The translations under genes were made by a program, and so were the position numbers. DNA of 64,000 bases from Pseudomonadota bacterium (GTDB taxonomy: Bacteria; Pseudomonadota; Gammaproteobacteria; Steroidobacterales; Steroidobacteraceae). Under the pieces are notes generated by a model. The model saw nothing but the letters and a program-made list of their open reading frames with translations, was not told the DNA's origin and did no database searches. The stretch lies in assembly GCA_018241505.1 (NCBI GenBank), contig JAFEDS010000009.1, positions 372,001 to 436,000 of the forward strand, read 5' to 3'. This document shows positions 16,632-23,938 of the stretch, one piece after another (positions within the stretch are counted from its first letter, which is position 1; each line of letters begins with the position of its first letter).

Positions 16632-17675
16632 TTAGCGGTGAGCAGCGGCGGCGACGAACGTGCGGGTGTACAAGTCATCGGCCGATACCTTGCCTTGCAA
16701 CGGATAGCCGGAGGCAATGAACTCGAACGTACGGGTCATTTTGCTCGGATCCAACTCGCCGGCGGACGTATCGCTGGCCGGCATGAGCTGCGCGAGCTCG
16801 CGGATCTGTTCGGCCGTCACGCCCGCATCGAGCAGGGGATAGCGTTTGAGCATGATCGCGAGGGCCTCCTGCTGATGCTGCAACGCGTACCGGTACCCCC
16901 GGTAGGTGGCGGCGATGAAGTGTTTGACGAGATCGGGATTTTTGCGAATCAGGCGATCGCTCGTCATCAGGCCGCTGCCGTAGATATCGAGATTGAACTG
17001 CTCATACTCGAGCCAATCGAGCGTCTTGCCGGCGCGGCGTGCCTGCTCTTCGAACAACGGGCGGCTGTTGGCGCGCCAGCACTCGGCGGCGTCAATCTTG
17101 CCTTGGACCAGCGAAGCGACAATGACCGTGGGATTCAACTGCAGGATCTGCACTGACGACGGGTCGACACCGTTGCGCTCGAGCCAAACGGGTAACAGCA
17201 CCTGCACCGCCGACGTCTGGCCGCCACCGACTTTCAGTCCCACCAGGTCCGCGGGCCGAGTCAATACATGTTGCTCCCTGAGGAAGCACAAGCCGCCCGG
17301 CCAGCGCTCATTGATCGCGCCAATCAGGCGAGCCGTGCCGCCATTCGCGCGATTCAACGCGATTGAGACGGGATCGCCGTAGCCGAACTCGAACATCCCC
17401 TGGTCGACCTCGTTGGCGGTGCGAATGCCGCCGAAGCCGCGCACGGCTTCGACTTCTAGACCGGCATCGCGGTAGAACCCCTTGTCGATGGCGACGATCA
17501 CTCCAACCTGGCTGCCCTGAGGCAACCACGCCATGTTGAATCGGACCTTGTTGGCCGCAGGGGCTGCGCCCGAGCAGCCGGACAGGAGCGCGGCCGCCAC
17601 AAGCAGCAATATGAGGCCGGCGACCGCGAGGATTGCGCGTTGCGCGCAGCGGGCAGTGGCAGCGAAAGCAGGCAT
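16632..17675 (-). CDS. ABC transporter substrate-binding lipoprotein, NMT1/THI5-like (copy 2)
   Basis: 347 residues. A lipobox (ALLSGC) follows an N-terminal hydrophobic helix, so the mature protein is a lipoprotein. The binding-protein signature WLPQGSQVGV and GGIRTANEVDQGMFEFGYGD matches copy 1 at 6796-7785 nearly residue for residue, and the second lobe shares AECWR and the YGSGLM/YGNGFV segment. It is next to the permease and ATPase genes, so this is the importer's own receptor. The ATG at 17675 is preceded by GGAG. Ligand unknown; context suggests a nitrogen-containing aromatic. Confidence 0.91.
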   Translation of the reverse strand: MPAFAATARCAQRAILAVAGLILLLVAAALLSGCSGAAPAANKVRFNMAWLPQGSQVGVIVAIDKGFYRDAGLEVEAVRGFGGIRTANEVDQGMFEFGYGDPVSIALNRANGGTARLIGAINERWPGGLCFLREQHVLTRPADLVGLKVGGGQTSAVQVLLPVWLERNGVDPSSVQILQLNPTVIVASLVQGKIDAAECWRANSRPLFEEQARRAGKTLDWLEYEQFNLDIYGSGLMTSDRLIRKNPDLVKHFIAATYRGYRYALQHQQEALAIMLKRYPLLDAGVTAEQIRELAQLMPASDTSAGELDPSKMTRTFEFIASGYPLQGKVSADDLYTRTFVAAAAHR

Positions 17676-17699
17676 CAGATCGCTCCGGTCGATGGTGAG

Positions 17700-18131
17700 T
17701 TACTCCGGCTGGTTGCCCTTGGGGGTGGACCCGACCCAACCGCGTTGTGAGACATCGATCATCATGCCTTCCGGGCCGCGCAGCTTGAATTCGGCGTTGT
17801 CCTTGTGTGGATTCGCCCCCAGGCCCTGCGCGATGTTGACATCGTGGCGCGGCTCGCATCCCGCGGCGATGCTGCGCTCGATCGTCTTCTCAATGTCGTC
17901 GACTTCGAAGCCGATATGATGCAATCCGACGAAGTCGAGTGCGCACCCCGCGGCCGGCGCATTCTTGAATTGCAGAATCGCCAGGTTGATCACCCCATCC
18001 GAGAGGTAATAGCCGCGTGCGTTGCGGCTGTCAATCTTGCCGCAGATCTGCATCTCAAAGACGTCAGCGAAATAATGGGCGGTTCCTTCCGGATCCTGGC
18101 TGGCAATGGCGATGTGTCGCAGTCGAGTCAT
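17700..18131 (-). CDS. VOC-family protein, copy 2 (paralog of 7785-8186)
   Basis: 143 residues, one VOC module with LRHIAIASQDPEGTAHYF, YLSDGVINLAIL and VGLHHIGFEVDDIEKT, all close to the VOC protein at 7785-8186. Candidate metal-binding histidines are in LRHIA and LHHIGF. A C-terminal GPEGMMIDVS has D where many relatives have E. As with the first copy, an NMT1-type binding-protein gene is the direct neighbour, so the pair looks like a duplicated binding-protein/VOC module, in opposite gene order. Reaction unknown. Confidence 0.85.
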   Translation of the reverse strand: MTRLRHIAIASQDPEGTAHYFADVFEMQICGKIDSRNARGYYLSDGVINLAILQFKNAPAAGCALDFVGLHHIGFEVDDIEKTIERSIAAGCEPRHDVNIAQGLGANPHKDNAEFKLRGPEGMMIDVSQRGWVGSTPKGNQPE

Positions 18132-18139
18132 GGTCGCTC

Positions 18140-18976
18140 TCAGGTACCGACTTTCAAAGGGGCGACCAGCGAGCGCAAACAGGCGATGACACTGAGCGCG
18201 GTGATCTTGCCCGTCCCCGGATGCTCCTCGCTGGGGACATTTTCAATGGTCATTTCGAATCGCGCGCTGTCGGCTTCGACCGAAATGGTGTGTGTGTTGC
18301 GTTGGAACGCCGGGTCGGCCCAGATTTCCAACTGCGTGCGATCCGGGCCAACACCCGCCAGGCCGAGCGCGGCTGCGACGTTTACGTTGGCTGGAAACAG
18401 CTTCGCGCCTTCGCGAGCGGTCCCGCGGAAGAGGCACATTGGCGCCGTGAGGCGCTCGAGGTCGATTCCCTGCGCACGCACCCATGCGGCATCTGCGAGT
18501 GAGCGTGGCGGTTTGCGGGTGACCATCCTGACGCTTTGGATCTCGCCTTCGGCGGCGGCTCTCATCGCGTCGAGGCCGAGCAGAGCTCCTGTGGCGAGGA
18601 TGATGCGGCTGCCGCTGTCACGGGCGCGCTTTTCCAACTCCGGACTCTCCAGCATCGCAGCGCCGCTGACGGTGACAAGGGTCTTCCGATGTGCGATAGC
18701 GGCGTCCGTGATCGTGCGAAACGCAGCCGCCGGAGCACAGTCAACCAACACGTCCGCGCAGCGCGCCAGCTCATCGACCGTGACGATGGGCACAGTGCTC
18801 TGTGACGGCGGCCCTCCGCTCAGCTCCGCAAGGAACACCTGGGCCTTGGCCGGCGTCCGGGTGCTGACACCGCATAGCTCGAGGCCCGGCACGCCGCCCC
18901 GATGCAGGACCGAGGCCACCTTGCGCCCGATGGTCCCGAGACCGAATACACCAACACGCTCAGGTCTATCAGGCAA
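18140..18976 (-). CDS. Aspartate dehydrogenase-like NAD(P)-dependent oxidoreductase (NadX family)
   Basis: 278 residues from TTG 18976, which has GAGG nine bases upstream and overlaps the nitroreductase stop by 8 bases. Methionines further upstream lie inside the nitroreductase gene. VGVFGLGTIGRKVA is the Rossmann motif; the FPANVNVAAALGLAGVG and EEHPGTGKITALSVIACLRSL blocks are the conserved C-terminal segments of L-aspartate dehydrogenases (DUF108). Members oxidise aspartate to iminoaspartate or work reductively. Inside a catabolic operon the protein probably handles an amino or imino acid from ring degradation, for example removing nitrogen; this is inference. Confidence 0.86.
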   Translation of the reverse strand: MPDRPERVGVFGLGTIGRKVASVLHRGGVPGLELCGVSTRTPAKAQVFLAELSGGPPSQSTVPIVTVDELARCADVLVDCAPAAAFRTITDAAIAHRKTLVTVSGAAMLESPELEKRARDSGSRIILATGALLGLDAMRAAAEGEIQSVRMVTRKPPRSLADAAWVRAQGIDLERLTAPMCLFRGTAREGAKLFPANVNVAAALGLAGVGPDRTQLEIWADPAFQRNTHTISVEADSARFEMTIENVPSEEHPGTGKITALSVIACLRSLVAPLKVGT

Positions 18977-19601
18977 GTGTGCATACCTCGGAAAATTCAA
19001 AACGCGGCAGTTTGGGGAACAGGAGCTGCGGGTCGCCATGGCCGAGACAACACAGGAAGTTGGCTCGAATCCGCGTGCCGGCGAAGAACTCGCCGGTGAC
19101 ATACTCCGCATCGAAGCCCGACAGGGGGCCGCAGTCGAGCCCGAGTGAGCGCGCGGCGAGCATCAGGTAGGCACCTTGAAGCGTACCGTTGCGGAATGCA
19201 GTTTCCTGCGCGAGCGCGGGGTTATTCTGGAACGGTCGTGCTGCCTCGGGCCGATGTTGGAACAGGCGTGGCAGATGTGCATGGAAGTCCAAGTCGTAGC
19301 CGATGATGGCAACCACGGGCGCCCCCATCACCTTGGCGACATTTGCGGGTGCCAGGGCGCCGCGCAGACGCTCTTTGTTGGCCGGTGTACGAATGAAGAT
19401 GAATCGCGCCGGACAACAGTTGAGGCTCGTCGGCCCCATCTTGACCAGGTCGTACAGCCTGAGCAGCAGCTCATCGTCAACCGGGCGCGTCAGCCAACCG
19501 TTGTGGCTGCGCGCTGTGCTGAAAAGTTGGTTGAGCACTCGCTCATCGAGCGCTCGAGGCAGCTCGCGTGGCTCTCCCATGGCTTGCGGACTCGGTGTCA
19601 T
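18969..19601 (-). CDS. Nitroreductase-family protein (RutE/HadB-like)
   Basis: 210 residues from ATG 19601. The open frame continues far upstream, but that part is the antisense shadow of gntR. FMN-binding features of the malonic-semialdehyde-reductase/nitroreductase subgroup are visible: RSHNGW, MGPTSLNCCPARF, and SLGLDCGPLSGFD in the second half, with CLGHGD near the end. RutE reduces malonic semialdehyde to 3-hydroxypropionate, and other members reduce nitroaromatics or quinones. It lies between gntR and the aspartate-dehydrogenase-like gene in one operon. A nitro- or quinone-imine-reducing role would fit an aminophenol pathway, but nothing in the sequence proves it. Confidence 0.88.
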   Translation of the reverse strand: MTPSPQAMGEPRELPRALDERVLNQLFSTARSHNGWLTRPVDDELLLRLYDLVKMGPTSLNCCPARFIFIRTPANKERLRGALAPANVAKVMGAPVVAIIGYDLDFHAHLPRLFQHRPEAARPFQNNPALAQETAFRNGTLQGAYLMLAARSLGLDCGPLSGFDAEYVTGEFFAGTRIRANFLCCLGHGDPQLLFPKLPRFEFSEVCTLA

Positions 19602-19617
19602 CGGGGTGCTCAACCTC

Positions 19618-19642
19618 GCGCGCCCCGTTTTGCGGTGCGCGC
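19618..19642 (-). terminator. GC-rich hairpin between gntR and the nitroreductase gene
   Basis: Arms GCGCGCCCCG (19618-19627) and CGGTGCGCGC (19633-19642) pair with one mismatch around a 5-base loop. On the minus strand no T-run follows, so this is not a clear intrinsic terminator. It may attenuate or separate gntR from the downstream catabolic genes. Confidence 0.3.
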
Positions 19643-19645
19643 TCT

Positions 19646-20338
19646 TCAGGTCATCATGGCGGCTCGGGATCTCGATCCGCCCTGTGTCTGTTGTTCCCTT
19701 TGGCGCAGGAAGGTGATCACTCGCAGATTCGAGGTCGCGACGTGATTGCGCATGGCCTGATAGGCGCGCACCTCGTCCCCGGCCAGAATGGCATCGAGCA
19801 CGTCGCGATGCTCGGCGGGTGCCGTTTCCAGGCGGCTGCCCAAGGAAAACACAAAGGCCCGGAACGGCAGCAGCCGGCTGCGAAAGTTCTCGGTGATCTG
19901 CTGGATGCTGCGATTGTGGGCACCGGCGCACAATGAAGTGTGGAACTCGTCGTTGAGCTGCCAATAGGTGGGCTCGTCGCCGCGCTTCACCGAATCGAGC
20001 TGTTGTTGATAGAGCACTTCGAGGTGCTTGCGTTCGACCGCCGTCATGCGGCGGGCGGCGAATCTCGTGCACAGGGCCTCGAGCTCCTCCAACGTTTCCA
20101 GCATCTCGCTGAGTTGGTCGAGGTCCAGGTCCGTGACCGTGGCACCGTGATGCGGTTTGAAGTTGATAAACCCGCTGCCGGCCAATTGGCGCAGTGCATC
20201 GCGCACGGGCGTGCGCGATACCCCAAACTGGGAGGCGATCGCCTGCTCCTCGATGCGCTGCCCCGGTTTGAGTTGTCCCGTAATGATCTGGTCGATCAAA
20301 CCCTGATAGATCCGCTCGCTGATGGTCGAGGCGCTCAT
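19646..20338 (-). CDS. GntR-family transcriptional regulator, FCD subgroup
   Basis: 230 residues. The N-terminal winged helix-turn-helix contains GLIDQIITGQLKPGQRI, then QFGVSRTPVRDALRQLAGSGF, which is the GntR recognition helix. The C-terminal all-helical ligand domain has the FCD metal-site pattern with D in LNDEFHTSLC, H in HNRSIQQI and the distal EHRDVLDAI and NHV segments. I choose ATG 20338; GTG 20365 is an alternative. TGTATACA-type sites at 20391, 20452 and 20472 lie just upstream, suggesting autoregulation, and the same motif occurs at the other promoters of the island. The inducer is probably a carboxylate or aromatic intermediate. Confidence 0.93.
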   Translation of the reverse strand: MSASTISERIYQGLIDQIITGQLKPGQRIEEQAIASQFGVSRTPVRDALRQLAGSGFINFKPHHGATVTDLDLDQLSEMLETLEELEALCTRFAARRMTAVERKHLEVLYQQQLDSVKRGDEPTYWQLNDEFHTSLCAGAHNRSIQQITENFRSRLLPFRAFVFSLGSRLETAPAEHRDVLDAILAGDEVRAYQAMRNHVATSNLRVITFLRQREQQTQGGSRSRAAMMT

Positions 20339-20388
20339 GCCCGCATTCCGTTGGTCCCCCGCCACTTTGGCGGCTGTATTGACGCGGG

Positions 20389-20400
20389 ATTGTACACATA
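20389..20400. promoter_or_regulatory. TGTACACA operator-like site (site E) upstream of gntR
   Basis: ATTGTACACATA with core TGTACACA at 20391-20398 differs by one base from the TGTATACA motif of this island. It is 53 bases from the gntR start codon. The same 12-base string recurs at 21363-21374. Confidence 0.5.
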
Positions 20401-20447
20401 AGTCGTCACATTAAAGCGATAGATTCAATACGTGCAGATATCATGGC

Positions 20448-20483
20448 ATATTGGATACATAATAGTCAATATGTATACAATAA
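20448..20483. promoter_or_regulatory. Tandem TGTATACA-type operators (sites D1, D2) between gntR and the AFMID-like hydrolase gene
   Basis: TGGATACA (20452-20459) and TGTATACA (20472-20479) are exactly 20 bases apart, so on the same face of the helix. They lie 114-141 bases upstream of gntR and directly beyond the hydrolase stop codon. The spacing is repeated at 21365/21385. They are likely GntR binding sites. Confidence 0.6.
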
Positions 20484-20488
20484 GACAC

Positions 20489-21340
20489 TCACAGCGGACG
20501 TTGTGCAGCCAGCATCTCCAGCACTTTGGTGAACAGGAAGCCGCCTGGTTGTGCCAGCGCTTCGAGAACTGAATAGTGGTGGGCGCCCGGAACGATGCCG
20601 ACCTCGATGTTGGGCACGGATCTCGACCACACCGCGGCGCAGTCTTCCGACTGCCGCTGCAGCTCCGGCAGCTCGCGATCGCCATAACTCAACACCAACG
20701 GCCATGTGCCGTTCGGGACTAGCCGAATGGGGCTCAGCTCCTCAATGTCCCGGTCGGTCAGATCCAGGGCCGCGTTGAGATAGGAGCGCTGCACGGGTGC
20801 GAGGTCATAGATGCCGCTGATCAGCACGGCGCCGCGTAGACGCGGGTGATGGCGCTGTGTCGCTGAGAGATGGTGGAGCTGCGTGGCCGCGAGGTGTGCT
20901 CCGGCCGACCAACCCGCCAGTACCCAATCGTAACCGGCTCCGAAGGGCTCCAACGACTCGGACACTGAGCGGCATGCGGCTGCGATCTCGCCAACAATCT
21001 CGCTCAAGCGCTTGCTCGGAGCCAACGAGTAGCCCAGCAGCGCCACGTTGATCTCACTCTGCAGCAGCCCCTCGGCAACAAAGGCGAATTCCTCCTTCGA
21101 GTTGAATTGCCAGTATCCCCCGTGAATGAAAAACACGGTCGGGCGACCTGGCTTCGATGCAGGCAGCCAATCGAAAAGCATCCGCGGAGCAGGGCCGTAT
21201 CGGCAGTCCAAACGGGCAGTGGGGCGTGCTCGGATTCGCATACTTCGCGCACACCACGCGTCGAAATGGGACTGGAAACCGGGCACAGCCGCTCGGTTAT
21301 TCAAAGCAGCGTCCCAATACCCCGCACCGGCCGATCGCAA
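20489..21340 (-). CDS. Alpha/beta-hydrolase of the arylformamidase (kynurenine formamidase, AFMID-type) group
   Basis: About 283 residues from TTG 21340, which has GGAG seven bases upstream; the ATG at 21373 lies inside an operator. FFIHGGYWQFNSKEEF carries the HGGYW oxyanion motif typical of AFMID-type kynurenine formamidases, GWSAGAHLAA the nucleophilic serine, and PGAHHYSVLEAL the catalytic histidine; LSYGDRELPEL is the acid region. YWDAALNNRAAVPGF near the N terminus is also characteristic. The expected reaction is N-formylkynurenine (or another arylformamide) to kynurenine plus formate. With kynureninase and 3-hydroxyanthranilate dioxygenase in the same island the call is strong in context, though related hydrolases act on other esters. 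Confidence 0.82.
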   Translation of the reverse strand: MRSAGAGYWDAALNNRAAVPGFQSHFDAWCARSMRIRARPTARLDCRYGPAPRMLFDWLPASKPGRPTVFFIHGGYWQFNSKEEFAFVAEGLLQSEINVALLGYSLAPSKRLSEIVGEIAAACRSVSESLEPFGAGYDWVLAGWSAGAHLAATQLHHLSATQRHHPRLRGAVLISGIYDLAPVQRSYLNAALDLTDRDIEELSPIRLVPNGTWPLVLSYGDRELPELQRQSEDCAAVWSRSVPNIEVGIVPGAHHYSVLEALAQPGGFLFTKVLEMLAAQRPL

Positions 21341-21361
21341 ATTTGCACTCCGATTGCTTGT

Positions 21362-21392
21362 AATTGTACACATATTATCTATAATGTATTCT
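21362..21392. promoter_or_regulatory. Divergent operator (site F) between the AFMID-like hydrolase and the FAH-family gene
   Basis: Core TGTACACA at 21365-21372 plus a degenerate TGTATTCT at 21385-21392, again exactly 20 bases apart. The ATG of the longer hydrolase frame (21373) sits inside it, so the real start is probably the TTG at 21340. The site could serve both divergent genes. Confidence 0.5.
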
Positions 21393-21438
21393 TATAGGCA
21401 ATAAAGAATACTGTCGGCCTGGAAGTCGGAGATCGACC

Positions 21439-22374
21439 ATGAGCTACGCCATCGGAAGCTATCGACGTGATAACAACGCCTATCCCGCGCTGGTGCTGGC
21501 GGGGCGCATCTACGACTTGGCAGAGACCTGGCGAGCTTGTGGAGAGTCCGCCGCCGCGCGCGGGTGGATCGAGCGTGGCGTGGCAGCGATGCTCGCGAGT
21601 TGGTCCCAGGTCGCGCCTGTCCTGGACGAGTTGGCCGCGTCTGCGCAACAGCGGCTCGACGACGGCAAGCTCGGCGTGCAAGAGGTCGATGCGGCCGCAA
21701 TTGCCGCGCCCTTTGTCCCCGCTCGCATCTTTTGCGCCGCTTCCAACTACGTCGAGCACGCAAATGAGATGGGTACCGTGCTCGCCGCGAAGACCGACAG
21801 CCGGCCCTACATGTTCCTGAAAACCGCCTCGAGCGTAATAGGACCGAACGAGACCGTACGGATTCCGCCTGAAACGCTCCAGCCTGACTGGGAAGTGGAA
21901 CTGGCGGTCGTGATCGGGCAGCGCGCGCGCCGCATCAAACCCGAGCACGCACTCGAGCATGTCGCCGGCTACACCATCGTCAATGATGTCAGCGCGCGAG
22001 ATCTCAACAAGCGCTCCGACTATCCTTTCAAACACGACTGGTTTCAGGGCAAGAACCACGACACGTTCTGCCCCATCGGTCCGTGGATCGTACCGGCCCG
22101 CTTCATCCGCGATCCACAGCGTATCAAGTTGCAGTTGACCGTGAATGAGGCACTCATGCAGGACGGCACCACGGCCGAGATGATCTGGACCGTACGCGAG
22201 CAGATTGCCTACCTGTCAACCATCGTGACCCTGAAGCCCGGCGATGTGATCGCCACCGGCACTCCCACCGGTGTTGGCATGGGGCGCGGCATTTTCCTGA
22301 AACCCGGCGATGTCATGACGGCATCGGTGGAAGGAATAGGGCTATTGCGCAATCCGGTCGCCGCGGAGAAGTAA
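21439..22374 (+). CDS. Fumarylacetoacetate-hydrolase-family protein
   Basis: 311 residues, ATG 21439 preceded by GGAG. The FAH fold is marked by FCAASNYVEHANEM, the metal-site segment DWEVELAVVIG, VNDVSARDLN, and the terminal IATGTPTGVGMGRG and LKPGDVMTASVEGIG blocks. The family includes HHDD isomerases, fumarylpyruvate and acylpyruvate hydrolases and 2-oxo acid decarboxylases, which break or isomerise ring-cleavage products. It is the sole gene of a plus-strand unit flanked by the AFMID-like hydrolase and nbaC, so it probably acts on a product of 3-hydroxyanthranilate cleavage or of the VOC enzymes. Exact reaction open. Confidence 0.9.
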   Translation: MSYAIGSYRRDNNAYPALVLAGRIYDLAETWRACGESAAARGWIERGVAAMLASWSQVAPVLDELAASAQQRLDDGKLGVQEVDAAAIAAPFVPARIFCAASNYVEHANEMGTVLAAKTDSRPYMFLKTASSVIGPNETVRIPPETLQPDWEVELAVVIGQRARRIKPEHALEHVAGYTIVNDVSARDLNKRSDYPFKHDWFQGKNHDTFCPIGPWIVPARFIRDPQRIKLQLTVNEALMQDGTTAEMIWTVREQIAYLSTIVTLKPGDVIATGTPTGVGMGRGIFLKPGDVMTASVEGIGLLRNPVAAEK

Positions 22375-22398
22375 AACGCTCCGCGGCCGCCGTGCCGC

Positions 22399-22953
<555 letters not shown>

Positions 22954-22956
22954 TCA

Positions 22957-23916
22957 TCACCCTAGGCGCAGGCCGCAAGCTTGAAACGCCGCGCGGGCCG
23001 CGTGCTTCTCATTCTCGGTGAGCTCCAGGAGAGGTGGGCGGACTCGGCCACCGACCTGGCCCAGCAGCTCCTGCCAGTATTTTTGATGAGCGTGCGGTTT
23101 CTCAGGGGGGCGTGTTCGATGCAACGCCTCGCGCACGGGATTGAGGCTGTCACGAACCGTACGCGCTTGCTTCGCGTGCCCGCTGAACGCCAGATCGGTG
23201 TACTCGCGCATCCGCCGATCAAACTTCGTCTGCAGCAGGTAAGGGGGCGATGAGCACAGGTAGACCTGCCAGTGAAGCTCGAGGATGTTGTCGAGCCACT
23301 CATCCTCGGATGAGGTGCTGACGAGGATCCGGTCTCCCGCCAGACGCGTGAGCTCGGTATACATCGGACGCGGTACGCTGTACTTGATTGCGACCACATT
23401 CTCGATGTCGGCCAGGCGGTTGCAAAGTTGCGGCGACAGCAGATAGCCACTGTCCGGGTGGCTCCACAGGGCGATTCCGATGTCTACCTGCCGGGCAATC
23501 GTGCTGTAGTATTCGAAGACGGTTTCATCCTGCGCCTGGAAGAAATGCAGGATCGGTGCATGCACCACAATGAAGTCGGCACCCGCCTCTTGCGCATGCC
23601 GTGCGAGCTCGATAACAACATCCAGGTTCTGGTCCGAGCACGACATGATCGTATGATGGCCGCTCGGCGTGGCCGCGACCGCCAGGTCGAAGGTGCGTTT
23701 GCGCTCCGGCACCGACATGGAGAAGAACTCGCCTTGTTTGCCGGAAATGAACAGTCCGTCGATGCCCAGGTCCCGGGTCCAATGGTGGATGTTCTGACGG
23801 AATCCATCCTCATCCAGCTCGAGGTTGGGACCGAACGGGGTGAGCGCGGCCGCCCAGATCCCTTTCAGGTGAGCGCGTGCGTACGCCTTCGCGTCCTTTC
23901 TGCTGTATTTGCTCAA
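22957..23916 (-). CDS. DHDPS/NAL-family protein (copy 3, atypical active site)
   Basis: 319 residues with a DHDPS-type barrel. The Schiff-base lysine is in VVAIKYSVPRP. The usual tyrosine position reads IALWSHPDSGY, so Tyr is replaced by Trp. The N-terminal TPFGPNLELDEDGFRQNI and SGKQGEFFSM segments are typical. It lies between the aldehyde dehydrogenase and nbaC with gaps of 22 and 6 bases, so it is probably a step in the same pathway. A hydratase-aldolase or decarboxylase-like role on the product of nbaC is a guess. Confidence 0.84.
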   Translation of the reverse strand: MSKYSRKDAKAYARAHLKGIWAAALTPFGPNLELDEDGFRQNIHHWTRDLGIDGLFISGKQGEFFSMSVPERKRTFDLAVAATPSGHHTIMSCSDQNLDVVIELARHAQEAGADFIVVHAPILHFFQAQDETVFEYYSTIARQVDIGIALWSHPDSGYLLSPQLCNRLADIENVVAIKYSVPRPMYTELTRLAGDRILVSTSSEDEWLDNILELHWQVYLCSSPPYLLQTKFDRRMREYTDLAFSGHAKQARTVRDSLNPVREALHRTRPPEKPHAHQKYWQELLGQVGGRVRPPLLELTENEKHAARAAFQACGLRLG

Positions 23917-23938
23917 ACGGGCTGCCTCCGCCGCTCAG

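Noticed and set aside
18969-20399. A 476-residue fused protein ending in a nitroreductase
   Set aside because: The first 266 residues are low-quality frame noise antisense to nothing recognisable and overlap gntR on the same strand in another frame; a clean nitroreductase begins at ATG 19601.
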